Shown in pieces: positions 1 through 9,303 of a stretch of DNA of 64,000 bases. The position numbers and the translations under genes were made by a program. Position 1 is the first letter of the stretch; every line of letters starts with the position of its first letter. Origin of the DNA: Bacillus safensis (GTDB lineage Bacteria > Bacillota > Bacilli > Bacillales > Bacillaceae); NCBI GenBank assembly GCA_030159235.1, contig BSBG01000005.1, forward strand, positions 186,001 to 250,000. The letters run 5' to 3'. A model generated the notes under the pieces. The model was given only the letters and a program-made list of their open reading frames with translations. It searched no databases and had not been told where the DNA came from.

Positions 1-26
1 AAAACCCAATAGATCAATCTATTGGG
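1..26 (-). terminator. Rho-independent terminator of the Hsp20-like gene
   Basis: A ten-base-pair palindrome (arms CCCAATAGAT and ATCTATTGGG at 5-26) is followed on the minus strand by a short T run (positions 4-1). The stop codon of the minus-strand gene lies inside the hairpin. The window edge cuts the tail. Confidence 0.75.
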
Positions 27-438
27 CTCTTTGCTTTGGCGCAGTTACACGAAGCGTTTGATCTTTCCATACACTCTTCATTTTTGTTTCCTCTATTTTT
101 GCCGGCATTAAAATGGTTTTGGTAAAGCTCGAATACGAGGAGGTCGTATCCGTTTTGATTTTTTCCTGCACCGATAAGTGTAAATATTGGGCTTTGACTT
201 CTAGCGCAATATCGCCTTCGACAAAATGGTCTGGAAATTGAATCTCGATATACACAGACTGATCATCCTCTGTCACATCGGTTGTAATGGATGCAAGTGA
301 ATGCGATGTGGTCATGAGTGCCTCTGCGCTATTTAAAATCTCGTGAAACGGGGAGGATGCAAAAAATTGTTCAATCGCATCATATAGAATATCTTCATTT
401 GCCAGCAATTCATGTTTGTTTTCGTCATCTTGTTTCAT
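19..438 (-). CDS. small Hsp20/alpha-crystallin-like protein (YpqA position)
   Basis: 139 residues. The C-terminal two thirds (about 55-139) reads as an alpha-crystallin-like beta sandwich: SVYIEIQFP, then LEVKAQYLHLSV, then a closing LRVTAP strand. Related Bacillus proteins (CotM, CotP) are small Hsp20-like spore or stress proteins. The N-terminal third is acidic and lacks a signal peptide. I start at the ATG at 438, which has GAGAGGTG at good spacing; a GTG nine bases further upstream has no ribosome site. By position it corresponds to YpqA of B. subtilis. Its function is not known to me, so the Hsp20 assignment is a fold-level reading. Confidence 0.7.
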   Translation of the reverse strand: MKQDDENKHELLANEDILYDAIEQFFASSPFHEILNSAEALMTTSHSLASITTDVTEDDQSVYIEIQFPDHFVEGDIALEVKAQYLHLSVQEKIKTDTTSSYSSFTKTILMPAKIEETKMKSVWKDQTLRVTAPKQRAQ

Positions 439-605
439 TTGAATCACCTCTCATCTACAGCCTATGCAGAAACGGCTCAGGCGGTTATCAATTGATGAGA
501 GGAAAAAATTATGATTAAATAGTGTTGAATGAAGCAAGGTGTATGGGCGTACGGTTTCATACGCTGAATAGATTTAGAAGCAAAGCTTGAAGGGAGCAAT
601 TGACA

Positions 606-1112
606 TTGCTGAAAAAATTATTCGGTTTCGGAAAAAACCAAGATGATGTAAAGGAAGAAGTCATTTATTCTCCCGCTGATGGAGAGTTAATGGATATGAC
701 TGATGTACCAGATCCTGTTTTTTCTCAAAAAATGATGGGAGATGGCGTAGCAGTAAAACCAAAAAATGGCACGATTGTGTCACCAGTAGAGGGTGAAATC
801 ATTCAGCTCTTCCATACAAAACATGCAATTGGCATTCGGACACTCTCAGGGCTTGAGCTTCTGATTCATATCGGACTTGAAACAGTTGGGTTACATGGTG
901 AAGGATTTGAAGCGCACATAAAAGAAGGGGATAAAGTAAAGATCGGTGATCCTCTTATTACGTGTGATTTAGAACTGATTGAAGAGAAAGCGGCAAGTAC
1001 AGTTACTCCTATTGTCATCATGAATGGTGATCTTGTAGAGAGGCTTGATAAAGAACCAAAAGGGTCTGTAGAAAAGCAGATGTCCAAGCTCTTTACAGTG
1101 AAAATGAAATAA
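606..1112 (+). CDS. ypqE: PTS EIIA (glucose-type) phosphocarrier-like protein YpqE
   Basis: 168 residues with the complete glucose-family EIIA (Crr-like) fold. The two active-site histidines are recognisable: [19 protein letters not shown] holds both the first (after FHT-K) and the second (LLIHIG). It probably takes phosphate from HPr and passes it to an EIIB domain, but no EIIB or EIIC gene is beside it. I use the TTG at 606, nine bases after AGGGAG; the TTG at 600 is too close to that site. The resulting length equals that of B. subtilis YpqE. It stands alone, with a terminator directly after the stop. Confidence 0.9.
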   Translation: MLKKLFGFGKNQDDVKEEVIYSPADGELMDMTDVPDPVFSQKMMGDGVAVKPKNGTIVSPVEGEIIQLFHTKHAIGIRTLSGLELLIHIGLETVGLHGEGFEAHIKEGDKVKIGDPLITCDLELIEEKAASTVTPIVIMNGDLVERLDKEPKGSVEKQMSKLFTVKMK

Positions 1113-1125
1113 TCCATGAAGATAA

Positions 1126-1155
1126 AAAACTACCCAATCACAGGGTAGTTTTTTA
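1126..1155. terminator. bidirectional terminator between ypqE and the flavin oxidoreductase gene
   Basis: Arms AACTACCC (1128-1135) and GGGTAGTT (1143-1150), with an A run before and a T run after, so it can serve both the ypqE transcript and the convergent gene. Confidence 0.85.
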
Positions 1156-1165
1156 GTTGAGGAAA

Positions 1166-2293
1166 TTAATCTTCCATCGGAACCCAGCCTTGACTCGCTT
1201 CCATGACAGACCACAATCCCTCTGGAATCAGATACTTGTCTTTCTGGCTGCGTTTTATGACGGTTTCAATCTCTTGTTCTCTGCCTTCTTTAATTTTCTT
1301 TGCCCAATCTGGGTCGACGATCAGCTCTCGTGCGACAGCGATGAGCGGAATCCCTTGATTGTAAGCACTCAGTGCATCTTTCGCTGTAATGACGCTGCCC
1401 ACACCGATGAGTGGAAGAGTATCGCCGCAGCGTTCTTTTAGCAGTTCCATACGTGTCTTAGTAGTATCTGCGCCTCGTCTTGCTTTAGAATCAATCTCCA
1501 TTAAAGAGATGTGCAAATAATCAAGGTTTTTTGTTTTGAGAACATCCACTAATGTAAACGTCTCTGTCATTGTTAAACCAGGTGTTTCTGGTTCTTCAGG
1601 AGAGAGCCGGTATCCAAAGATAAACGGTTTCGCCGCATGCTCTTTGATGGCTTCTTTGACTGCATCTACAACAGCAATCGGGAAAGCTAGACGTTTTTCT
1701 TCATTTCCTCCCCATTGATCTGTACGCTGATTGCTATGCGGAGAGTAAAACTGCTGTAATAAATAGCCGTTTGCTCCGTGGATTTCCACGCCGTCAAACC
1801 CTGCTTGAATGGCTCGTCTTGCCGCTTCTTTAAAGGAATCGATAATATGAGTGATTTCCTCTTCTTTTAACGCGCGTGCAATTTGTTTTCCATCTTTGAA
1901 CACATCACTTGGCGCAACCACATCACTGTTTGGCACTAAATGAGGGAGAGCCTGAGAGCCACCGTGATGAATTTGAATGATGGCTTTTGTTCCTTTTGCT
2001 TGGATCGCAGAAGCCAGTTTTTTCAATCCGGGTATATCTTCATCTCTTGCGATAGAAGGCTGTCCTTCAAATGCCTTCCCATCTGGAGTCACGTTCGCAC
2101 ATGCTGTAATCACCATGCCCATTTCACTTGATCTAGCTGTAATGAAATCAATTTCTGCGTTTGAAATGGTGCCATCGTCATGAGAACCGAAGTGTGTCAT
2201 TGGAGCAACCACTAATCTGCTATCTATAGAGGCGCCTCCTGGAAATGTAAATGGTTCAAATAAAGGTTTAAATTCGTTTTTCAATGCCATCAT
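1166..2293 (-). CDS. NADH:flavin oxidoreductase, old yellow enzyme family
   Basis: 375 residues forming a TIM-barrel FMN oxidoreductase. Family marks include RLVVAPMTHFGS near residue 26, the substrate-binding IIQIHHGGSQA near 105, the GFDGVEIHGANGYLLQQF barrel strand near 163, and the C-terminal phosphate-binding LIGVGSVITAKDA. It is closest in layout to B. subtilis YqiG, an NADH-dependent flavin oxidoreductase. Its substrate cannot be read from sequence; such enzymes reduce activated alkenes or nitro compounds. B. subtilis 168 does not, as far as I recall, carry this gene at this position, so it is a local insertion. Two adjacent ATG codons (2293 and 2290) both follow AGGAAG, and the second has better spacing. 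Confidence 0.85.
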   Translation of the reverse strand: MMALKNEFKPLFEPFTFPGGASIDSRLVVAPMTHFGSHDDGTISNAEIDFITARSSEMGMVITACANVTPDGKAFEGQPSIARDEDIPGLKKLASAIQAKGTKAIIQIHHGGSQALPHLVPNSDVVAPSDVFKDGKQIARALKEEEITHIIDSFKEAARRAIQAGFDGVEIHGANGYLLQQFYSPHSNQRTDQWGGNEEKRLAFPIAVVDAVKEAIKEHAAKPFIFGYRLSPEEPETPGLTMTETFTLVDVLKTKNLDYLHISLMEIDSKARRGADTTKTRMELLKERCGDTLPLIGVGSVITAKDALSAYNQGIPLIAVARELIVDPDWAKKIKEGREQEIETVIKRSQKDKYLIPEGLWSVMEASQGWVPMED

Positions 2294-2444
2294 CTTCTTC
2301 CTTGATTAAATTATTTCACTATAGAAGTGTAATAGATTCTGTTACAACACTTCAAAGTATATGCTCATAAGCCGCGCATCAAAAAATTGCCGCCTAGTCA
2401 TGCAAACAAATATTCGGTACACTAGAATGAGAGGTGGATGCAAT

Positions 2445-4691
2445 ATGAAAAAGAAAACAATGAACGAACTCATAGAAGATTTAAAAAAAGACGAACAGGT
2501 AGAACATTGGCATGAAATTGAAGCGAAGCCTGCACAGACCTCTCCTGTTCCTGAACGAGTGAATGACAGGCTGAAAAAAGCGCTTGAAAAACGAGGCGTG
2601 AAAGAGCTGTACATTCATCAAAAAGAAGCCTTTGAACGAGTGATGGACGGCGAGCATGTAGTGACTGTAACACCAACAGCTTCAGGAAAAACGCTTTGCT
2701 ACAATCTTCCTGTTCTTCAGTCGATCGCAGAAGACCAGACAAACCGCTCTCTTTATTTGTTCCCAACAAAAGCGCTCGCGCAGGATCAAAAGAGTGAATT
2801 AAACGAAATCATCCACGAGATGGATATTCCAATTCATAGTGAAACATATGACGGGGACACCTCCCCAGCCATTCGGCAACGGGTCAGACAAGCAGGACAT
2901 ATTGTCATTACAAACCCGGATATGCTACATTCAGCAATTTTGCCTCATCATACGAAATGGGTCAGCTTGTTTGAGAATTTGAAGTATATTGTCATTGATG
3001 AGCTTCATACATATCGAGGCGTATTTGGCAGTCATGTGGCCAATGTGATTCGCAGGTTAAAGCGAATTTGTGCATTTTATGGAAGTGATCCGGTGTTTAT
3101 TTGTACTTCAGCGACGATTGCGAATCCAAAAGAGCTGGCGCAGCAGCTGACAGGGAGCAAGATGCACCTCATTGAACGAAACGGAGCACCTAGCGGTAAA
3201 AAGAATTTTGTGTTTTACAACCCGCCAGTTGTGAATAAGCCATTAAATATTAGACAAAGTGCTGCCACTGTCGTCAATCAATTGGCTAAAACATTTTTAA
3301 AAGAAAAAATCCAAACGATTGTTTTTGCTAGAAGTAGAGTACGAGTAGAAGTGATTTTAAGTCATATTCAAGAGCTAGTTAAAAAAGAGATCGGTCCAAA
3401 ATCGATTCGCGGGTATCGCGGAGGGTATTTGCCAAAAGAGAGGCGCGTTATTGAAAAGGGATTAAGAGAAGGAGACATTCTAGGTGTTGTCAGCACGAAC
3501 GCACTAGAATTAGGGGTTGATATCGGTCAGCTAAAGGTCTGCATCATGACGGGCTATCCTGGCAGTGTGGCGAGTACATGGCAGCAGGCAGGACGAGCTG
3601 GAAGACGCCATGAAGAGGCGCTCATTATCATGGTGGCAAGCTCCTCACCCCTTGACCAATATATTGTTAGACACCCTGAATATTTCTTTAATAGACCGCC
3701 TGAAGCAGCCAGAATCAATCCTGAAAACCTCATTATTTTAGTGGATCATCTAAAATGTGCTTCCTATGAGCTACCATTTCGAAAGGATGAACAGTTTGGC
3801 GAAATGGAAGTAGAAGAGATTTTGCAATACTTACATGAGGAAGGGGTTCTTCATTTTAGCGGGAACCGGTATTATTGGTCAGACCAATCGTTCCCAGCTC
3901 ATGGCATCAGCCTGCGTTCTGCAAGCCAAGAAAATGTGGTCATTGTGGACCAATCAGATGTAGCGAATGTTCGAATTATTGGAGAGATGGATCGATTCAG
4001 TGCAATGACATTGCTGCATGATGAAGCGATTTATTTACATGAAGGGGTTCAGTATCAAGTAGAAAAGCTAGATTACGAGCATTTGAAGGCTTATGTGAAA
4101 CAGGTGGATGTCGAATACTATACAGATGCTAATTTAGCTGTTCAACTCAAGGTGCTTGAAATCGATCAGACGACAGAGAAAGAAGCGGTATCTGTTCACT
4201 ACGGTGATGTGACTGTCAATGCGATGCCGACGATTTTCAAAAAAATCCGGCTGAGTACTGGTGAAAATATCGGTTCTGGTCCGATTCACTTACCTGAAGA
4301 AGAAATTCATACGAGTGCCGCCTGGTTTGAATTACATGAAGCAGAGCGGAGATTTGAAGAGAAAACACTTGAACAGCTGCTGCTTGGCATCGCAAATGTT
4401 CTTCAGCACATTGTACCTGCTTTTGTGATGTGTGACCGCTCAGATATTCATGTTGTTTCTCAAATTAAAGCAGCACATACCGGCAAACCGACGGTCTTTT
4501 TATATGACCATTACCCTGGCGGAATCGGCTTAAGCAAAGAAGTTCAGGCTCGTTTTGATGAAATAGCAGATGCTGCCATTCAGCTCATTGAACGGTGCCG
4601 CTGTGAGAATGGCTGTCCATCCTGCGTTGGTATGGAAATGGAAGAGGTCAACGGAAAAAGCAGTATTGTTGAATTGATGTCCGTATTTTAA
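2445..4691 (+). CDS. mrfA: ATP-dependent DNA helicase MrfA (YprA), mitomycin C repair
   Basis: 748 residues, a superfamily 2 DEAD/DEAH-like helicase with the DUF1998 C-terminal domain. Walker A is TPTASGKT (about residues 76-83), motif II is DELH, motif III is TSATI, and motif VI is QQAGRAGRR. The C-terminus holds four cysteines, CRCENGCPSC, which bind metal in this family. In B. subtilis MrfA works with the nuclease MrfB to excise mitomycin C adducts independently of UvrABC. I start at the ATG at 2445 behind GAGAGGTGG, because upstream codons in the same frame lack a ribosome site and the length then matches the family (749). mrfB follows 24 bases later, so the two are one operon. Confidence 0.93.
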   Translation: MKKKTMNELIEDLKKDEQVEHWHEIEAKPAQTSPVPERVNDRLKKALEKRGVKELYIHQKEAFERVMDGEHVVTVTPTASGKTLCYNLPVLQSIAEDQTNRSLYLFPTKALAQDQKSELNEIIHEMDIPIHSETYDGDTSPAIRQRVRQAGHIVITNPDMLHSAILPHHTKWVSLFENLKYIVIDELHTYRGVFGSHVANVIRRLKRICAFYGSDPVFICTSATIANPKELAQQLTGSKMHLIERNGAPSGKKNFVFYNPPVVNKPLNIRQSAATVVNQLAKTFLKEKIQTIVFARSRVRVEVILSHIQELVKKEIGPKSIRGYRGGYLPKERRVIEKGLREGDILGVVSTNALELGVDIGQLKVCIMTGYPGSVASTWQQAGRAGRRHEEALIIMVASSSPLDQYIVRHPEYFFNRPPEAARINPENLIILVDHLKCASYELPFRKDEQFGEMEVEEILQYLHEEGVLHFSGNRYYWSDQSFPAHGISLRSASQENVVIVDQSDVANVRIIGEMDRFSAMTLLHDEAIYLHEGVQYQVEKLDYEHLKAYVKQVDVEYYTDANLAVQLKVLEIDQTTEKEAVSVHYGDVTVNAMPTIFKKIRLSTGENIGSGPIHLPEEEIHTSAAWFELHEAERRFEEKTLEQLLLGIANVLQHIVPAFVMCDRSDIHVVSQIKAAHTGKPTVFLYDHYPGGIGLSKEVQARFDEIADAAIQLIERCRCENGCPSCVGMEMEEVNGKSSIVELMSVF

Positions 4692-4715
4692 GGGAAAGGA
4701 GGGAGACACCTACTC

Positions 4716-5963
4716 ATGTCTTTAAAAGGGAAATTAAATAGAATGAAGAAGCACCTATCACATCATCACACAAATGAAATACGGCAAAAAGCAGTGGAAG
4801 GACAACCTCAGTCTGTGATGGCAGAAAACATCCCATACTTAAAGGAATGGGAGCAATTAGGTGCAGTTCCTTATCACTTTGAGGATTCCTTTTGTCTCAT
4901 TCGAGAAGTTATCTATTCATTGGATGATCAGCATGGACTCTATTCGTTTGCGGAATTGCCGAAGGTCATCGAGGCGTGGAACAAAAGTGATATTCAGCAT
5001 TCTCTATCAGCCAAAGGCTACAAGCCGCACGAACTGTTTTTCTTTGATACAGAAACAACTGGATTGTCTGGCGGGACAGGAAATATGATCTTCTTGCTAG
5101 GACATGCGCGGGTTTTTGCTGACAAAGTGGTGGTGAAACAGCATTTGCTCACAAATCCGGGAAATGAAGCGGCTCTTTATAAAAGCTTTCTCAATGAAGT
5201 GAATGTAGAATCTCTCGTTACATATAATGGTAAATCGTTCGATTGGCCGCAAGTGAAAACGAGACATACCTTATTACGAGATCAAATCCCTGCACTTCCA
5301 GAGTTTGGCCATTTTGATCTTCTGCACGGATCTAGACGACTGTGGAAACATAAATATGAACGAATGGCGCTTTCCGTGGTAGAAAAAGAAGAGCTGCACG
5401 TCCACCGGGAAGGCGATACGCCGGGGTTCTTAGCACCGATGATCTATTTTCATTTTTTAAAGGAACAAAACCCAAAGCTCATTGAAGGGATTTTGACTCA
5501 TAATGAATTAGACGTCTTATCATTAATCAGCCTTTACATTCATCTATCCAAAAAAATTCTATCGTTGGATGCGGTAAAGGAACACGATGAAAAATATGCA
5601 CTGGCAAGGTGGCATCTTGCGCATCGTGATGTACAGGAAGCAACGAAGCATTTGCGGGAATTAACTGGTGCTGATTTTGAGCATGCAAATCAGGCCGCTT
5701 ATGATCTCTCTTTACAATATAAACGCCTAGACGAGTGGGATGAAGCGATTCGAATATGGGAAACATTATTTGAATCAAGCGATGTCCACTTAGCATTAAA
5801 AGCAGGTATAGAGCTTGCGAAGTTTAGAGAGCATCGTCAAAAAGATGTAAAGTCAGCTCTTTCCATCACTGAATCTTTATTATCTTTTTCATCGTTAAGT
5901 CAGCGAGACACGGAAGAACTTGAGAGGCGCAAAAAACGGCTTTTGAGAAAAGCTGGGCAATGA
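4716..5963 (+). CDS. mrfB: DEDD-family nuclease MrfB (YprB)
   Basis: 415 residues. Residues about 105-280 form an RNase H-like exonuclease domain: FFFDTETTGLSGG gives the first two acidic metal ligands, YNGKSFDWP and HFDLLHGSR supply later motifs, and HNELDVLSL the last aspartate. The C-terminal 110 residues are helical with tetratricopeptide-like spacing (LARWHLAHRDVQEATKHL, YDLSLQYKRLDEWDEAI). MrfB is the nuclease partner of MrfA in mitomycin repair. A strong AAAGGAGGG lies 12 bases before the ATG. Nothing looks damaged. Confidence 0.92.
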   Translation: MSLKGKLNRMKKHLSHHHTNEIRQKAVEGQPQSVMAENIPYLKEWEQLGAVPYHFEDSFCLIREVIYSLDDQHGLYSFAELPKVIEAWNKSDIQHSLSAKGYKPHELFFFDTETTGLSGGTGNMIFLLGHARVFADKVVVKQHLLTNPGNEAALYKSFLNEVNVESLVTYNGKSFDWPQVKTRHTLLRDQIPALPEFGHFDLLHGSRRLWKHKYERMALSVVEKEELHVHREGDTPGFLAPMIYFHFLKEQNPKLIEGILTHNELDVLSLISLYIHLSKKILSLDAVKEHDEKYALARWHLAHRDVQEATKHLRELTGADFEHANQAAYDLSLQYKRLDEWDEAIRIWETLFESSDVHLALKAGIELAKFREHRQKDVKSALSITESLLSFSSLSQRDTEELERRKKRLLRKAGQ

Positions 5964-6100
5964 ACATTATTGCCCGGGAAAGCGCAAAAGATGACAACGT
6001 TCGGCTCTCGACCGAAAATAAAAATTGTTTAGCACTTTTATTGTAGAAAGGACACGAATCCTGTAAAATAACGTTAGATATTGAATGAGGAGCGTATAGC

Positions 6101-6196
6101 ATGTATAAGGGTCTTTTCTACTTGTTTTTTCTTGTGGTGATTTTGGTTGCATTTGTGTTTTCAAACTATAAAGATATTTTTCTTGCCAACTTTTAA
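6101..6196 (+). CDS. 31-residue single-pass membrane micro-protein
   Basis: An ATG with GAGGAG nine bases upstream opens a 31-codon frame. The peptide has a short basic head (MYKG), a hydrophobic span (LFYLFFLVVILVAFVF) and a polar tail ending in NF. Composition and ribosome site both favour translation. It sits alone between mrfB and cotD. I do not recognise a family and propose no function. Confidence 0.55.
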   Translation: MYKGLFYLFFLVVILVAFVFSNYKDIFLANF

Positions 6197-6215
6197 AATA
6201 GGTTAATGCATTAGT

Positions 6216-6243
6216 ACATGTACACCTCTTGATTCATACATTG
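6216..6243 (+). promoter_or_regulatory. candidate SigK promoter of cotD
   Basis: CATACATTG at 6235 fits the SigK -10 pattern (CATA then three bases then T), with ACA at 6216 about 16 bases upstream as a -35. cotD is known in B. subtilis as a late mother-cell gene under SigK and GerE. The match is short, so this is an inference backed by the gene's role. Confidence 0.4.
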
Positions 6244-6278
6244 TTAATGTAAGAAAATCAAGGAGAGGGGAATGCTAC

Positions 6279-6515
6279 ATGTACCATCATCATCATTGTA
6301 AGCCGAATGTTACACAGCCAATTGTTCATCCGACGAATCACTGCTGTACACACAGCGAGTCAACAACAATTGTGCCGCATATCCACCCGCAGCATGTAAC
6401 AAATGTTCACCATCAAAATTTTCAACATGTTCACTACTTCCCGCATACGTTTTCTCAGGTGGACCCGGCAACACATCAACACTTTAACTGCGGTGGACCT
6501 TGCTGTAACAGATAA
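6279..6515 (+). CDS. cotD: inner spore coat protein CotD
   Basis: 78 residues, dominated by histidine, proline and cysteine. It opens MYHHHHCKP and closes with [10 protein letters not shown], both typical of CotD; the B. subtilis protein has 75 residues. Paired cysteines near the ends suggest disulfide cross-linking in the coat, and the histidines could bind metal. GGAGAGGGG lies ahead of the ATG. It has its own terminator and probably its own late-sporulation promoter. Confidence 0.93.
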   Translation: MYHHHHCKPNVTQPIVHPTNHCCTHSESTTIVPHIHPQHVTNVHHQNFQHVHYFPHTFSQVDPATHQHFNCGGPCCNR

Positions 6516-6523
6516 AGTGAAAT

Positions 6524-6548
6524 GGGACTTTTATAAGTCCCTTTTTTT
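6524..6548 (+). terminator. terminator after cotD
   Basis: GGGACTT and AAGTCCC arms around a TTAT loop, followed by seven T residues. It separates cotD from ypsA. Confidence 0.9.
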
Positions 6549-6564
6549 AAAAGCAGGTGAAAAA

Positions 6565-7107
6565 ATGAAAATTATTGCTGTCACAGGGTACAAGCCATTT
6601 GAACTTGGGATATTCAAACAAGACGAGCCTGCACTTCAATACATAAAAGCGGAGCTTCAAAAAAGGCTCACAGCCCTTATCGAAGAAGGTCTGGAATGGG
6701 TTCTCATATCAGGCCAGCTTGGGGCAGAAATCTGGACAGCCGAAGTGGTGTTTGAGCTTCAGGAGGAGTATCCAGCGCTAAAACTTGCAGTCATTACGCC
6801 ATTTTATGAACAGGAAGAGCGCTGGAATGAGCAAAACAAAGAGTTGTATGAAGCGATTCTTGCCCAGGCTGATTTTGTAGAAAGTGTCACGCATAGACCG
6901 TATGAAAGTCCGGCACAATTTAAACAAAAGAACCGTTTTTTTATTGAAAAAACAGATGGTCTTCTCGTCTTATATGATCCCGAGCATGAGGGATCGCCGA
7001 AGTATATGATCAGAGAGGCTGAAGCCTATACCGATTACCCCATTATGTACATCACAATGGATGATCTAAGAGCGCAGGTTGAGGCAGAAGATCCGTTTTT
7101 TGACTAA
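6565..7107 (+). CDS. ypsA: YpsA, SLOG-fold protein linked to cell division
   Basis: 180 residues, the same length as B. subtilis YpsA. The SLOG (DprA/LOG-like Rossmann) signature appears as [17 protein letters not shown] at the start, then [17 protein letters not shown] and [17 protein letters not shown], which would form a nucleotide-binding pocket. Published work links YpsA to FtsZ and division; its ligand is not settled. The frame is open upstream through cotD, but the ATG at 6565 has AGCAGGTGA and lies after the cotD terminator, so that start is chosen. gpsB follows 75 bases later. Confidence 0.9.
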   Translation: MKIIAVTGYKPFELGIFKQDEPALQYIKAELQKRLTALIEEGLEWVLISGQLGAEIWTAEVVFELQEEYPALKLAVITPFYEQEERWNEQNKELYEAILAQADFVESVTHRPYESPAQFKQKNRFFIEKTDGLLVLYDPEHEGSPKYMIREAEAYTDYPIMYITMDDLRAQVEAEDPFFD

Positions 7108-7182
7108 AAGCAAGAGAAAATTTGACAACGTCACGTATTTCTGAAAAAATATACTATGAATTCACGATATGAGGTGAAAAAG

Positions 7183-7488
7183 ATGCTTGCTGATAAAGTA
7201 AAGCTTTCTGCGAAAGAAATTTTAGAAAAAGAATTTAAAACAGGTGTTAGAGGGTACAAACAAGAAGAAGTCGATAAATTTTTAGATATGGTCATTAAAG
7301 ACTATGAGACATTCAACCAAGAAATCGAAAAACTTCAACAAGAAAACCTTCACTTGTCAAAACAGCTTGAAGAAGCGGTTGAACAAGGGAAAAAACAGCC
7401 TGCACAGTCTAATACAACAAACTTTGATATTTTAAAAAGACTATCGAACCTTGAAAAACACGTTTTCGGCAGCAAACTTTATGATTGA
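7183..7488 (+). CDS. gpsB: cell division protein GpsB
   Basis: 101 residues. The N-terminal DivIVA-like membrane-binding domain is clear ([25 protein letters not shown], read here as residues 10-33), followed by a coiled coil to about residue 65 and a helical C-terminal domain that trimerises the protein. GpsB shuttles PBP1 between side wall and septum with EzrA. The ATG at 7183 behind GAGGTG gives the family start (MLADKVKL); a frame extension upstream is not supported. It is paired with ypsA, as throughout Bacillus. Confidence 0.95.
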   Translation: MLADKVKLSAKEILEKEFKTGVRGYKQEEVDKFLDMVIKDYETFNQEIEKLQQENLHLSKQLEEAVEQGKKQPAQSNTTNFDILKRLSNLEKHVFGSKLYD

Positions 7489-7504
7489 GTCTTGCTGAAA
7501 AGGC

Positions 7505-7533
7505 TTGTGTCAGATGTCATTGTCGTTTATAAT
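7505..7533 (+). promoter_or_regulatory. SigA promoter of rnpB
   Basis: Perfect -10 TATAAT (7528-7533), a partial -35 TTGTGT (7505-7510) and a 17-base spacer. Initiation would fall near 7541, which is where the RNase P RNA begins. Confidence 0.8.
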
Positions 7534-7540
7534 AACGCTT

Positions 7541-7946
7541 ATTGATTAACGTTCGGGTAATCGCTGTAATGCCATTTAGGGTATTGCAGAGGAAAGTCCA
7601 TGCTCGCACGGTGCTGAGATGCCCGTAGTGTTCGTGCCTGGCGAAAAAATAAGCCAGGGCAGCCTGGGAAAGGCTGACGGCAGGAAAAATGCCTACGTCC
7701 TTTTAGGATATGGCAAAGTATCCTTGAAAGTGCCACAGTGACGAAGTCTCACTAGAAATGGTGAGAGTGGAACGCGGTAAACCCCTCGAGCGAGAAACCC
7801 AAACTTGGTAGGGGAACTTTCTCAAAGGAACCAAACGGAGAGAAGGACAGAGAATTCTGTAGATAGATGATTACCACCTGAGTACGAGGCTTTTGCCGTT
7901 TGCAGTACGATGGAACAAAACATGGCTTACAGAACGTTATATCCGT
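7541..7946 (+). ncRNA. rnpB: RNase P RNA, Bacillus type B
   Basis: About 405 bases encoding the catalytic RNA that trims tRNA 5' ends. The universal core elements are all present: GAGGAAAGTCCATGCTC near 7590, GGAACGCGGTAAACCCCTCG near 7768, and the closing block around GATAGATGATTACCACC. The stem near 7570-7585 differs in sequence from B. subtilis but keeps its pairing. Ends are estimated by matching the B. subtilis 401-base RNA from memory, so each may be off by several bases. Confidence 0.95.
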
Positions 7947-7967
7947 TATAATAAACATGATGAAAAC

Positions 7968-8001
7968 AAAGCTCTCCTATTTCAACATATGGAGAGCTTT
8001 T
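7968..8001 (+). terminator. terminator after rnpB
   Basis: Ten-base arms AAAGCTCTCC and GGAGAGCTTT with a 13-base loop, then T residues. It lies between rnpB and ypsC. Confidence 0.8.
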
Positions 8002-8043
8002 ATCTTGAATACATAAAAGGACGAGAAAACAGGTGATAAATCA

Positions 8044-9198
8044 ATGAAAACCTATACACTCATCGCAACAGCCCCAATGGGCATTGAAGCAATTGTTGCA
8101 AAAGAAGTAAGAGACCTTGGCTATGAGTGCACAGTCGACAACGGAAAAGTGATTTTCAAGGGAGATGCTCTTGCCATTTGCCGTGCAAACCTTTGGCTGC
8201 GTACAGCAGATCGGATCAAGGTACAAGTTGCTGAATTTTCGGCAAAAACATTTGATGAGCTTTTTGAACAGACAAAAGCAATTGACTGGGCTACTTTTTT
8301 ACCGAAAAATAGCACGTTTCCTGTTATTGGTAAATCTGTGAAATCTCAGCTTGCTAGCGTACCGGATTGTCAGCGTATCGTTAAAAAGGCCATCGCACAA
8401 AAACTAAGATCTTCCTACAACATTCAATCTGAATGGCTGGAAGAGACAGGGCCTGAGTACAAAATTGAAGTTGCGCTTTTAAAGGATAAAGCAGTGCTGA
8501 CGCTTGATACGTCTGGTGTAGGTCTGCATAAGCGGGGATACCGCATGGATCAAGGCGGAGCACCTATTAAAGAAACGCTTGCGGCTGCGCTCGTCTTATT
8601 AACGAACTGGACACCTGACCGTCCGTTTGTTGATCCTTTCTGCGGATCAGGAACAATCGCCATTGAAGCAGCCATGATAGGACAAAACATTGCCCCAGGA
8701 TTTAACCGGGAATTTGCGTCTGAATCATGGGAATGGATTGGTGAAGACGTATGGAACAAAGCGCGTGTGGAAGTAGAAGAAAAAGCCAACTATGATCAAC
8801 CGCTTCACATTATTGCAAGTGATATTGACCATCGTATGGTAGACATTGCAAAAATGAATGCAGAAGAAGCTGGACTAAGTGAACTGATTGAGTTTAAACA
8901 AATGCAAGTAAAAGACTTTCAAACAAAAGAAGAGTACGGTGTGATTGTTGGAAATCCTCCTTACGGTGAACGACTAAGTGATAAACCAGCAGTTGAAAAA
9001 ATGTATCAAGGAATGGGTGAGGCATTGAAGAGCCTAGACACTTGGTCCATCTACATCTTAACGTCACACGAACAGTTCGAAGAGTGTTTCGGAAGAAAAG
9101 CGACGAAAAAGAGAAAACTGTTTAATGGTTTTATCAAAACAGACTATTATCAATATTGGGGAAAACGCCCTCCTAGAAAACAAACAACCGAATCATGA
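8044..9198 (+). CDS. ypsC: 23S rRNA guanine-N2 methyltransferase-like protein YpsC (THUMP + MTase)
   Basis: 384 residues. An N-terminal ferredoxin-like plus THUMP RNA-binding region (about 1-165) precedes a Rossmann SAM methyltransferase domain. The SAM site reads PFCGSGTIAIEAA and the catalytic motif is NPPYGERL, the N-P-P-Y form used by base amino methyltransferases. The layout equals the RlmL/RlmKL family, which makes N2-methylguanosine in 23S rRNA, so this is the expected substrate. The B. subtilis protein has about the same length. Confidence 0.9.
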   Translation: MKTYTLIATAPMGIEAIVAKEVRDLGYECTVDNGKVIFKGDALAICRANLWLRTADRIKVQVAEFSAKTFDELFEQTKAIDWATFLPKNSTFPVIGKSVKSQLASVPDCQRIVKKAIAQKLRSSYNIQSEWLEETGPEYKIEVALLKDKAVLTLDTSGVGLHKRGYRMDQGGAPIKETLAAALVLLTNWTPDRPFVDPFCGSGTIAIEAAMIGQNIAPGFNREFASESWEWIGEDVWNKARVEVEEKANYDQPLHIIASDIDHRMVDIAKMNAEEAGLSELIEFKQMQVKDFQTKEEYGVIVGNPPYGERLSDKPAVEKMYQGMGEALKSLDTWSIYILTSHEQFEECFGRKATKKRKLFNGFIKTDYYQYWGKRPPRKQTTES

Positions 9199-9202
9199 AA
9201 AA

Positions 9203-9235
9203 TGGCTGCACCGAAAGAAGGTGCGGCTTTTTTGC
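9203..9235 (+). terminator. terminator after ypsC
   Basis: GGCTGCACC and GGTGCGGCT arms (with two wobble pairs) around GAAAGAA, followed by six T residues. Confidence 0.8.
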
Positions 9236-9303
9236 GTTCAAAAGGTATAACTCATCACGAGTCGGAATAAACTGAACTTGATTTTAAAAAAAGAGGTGTC
9301 TTC

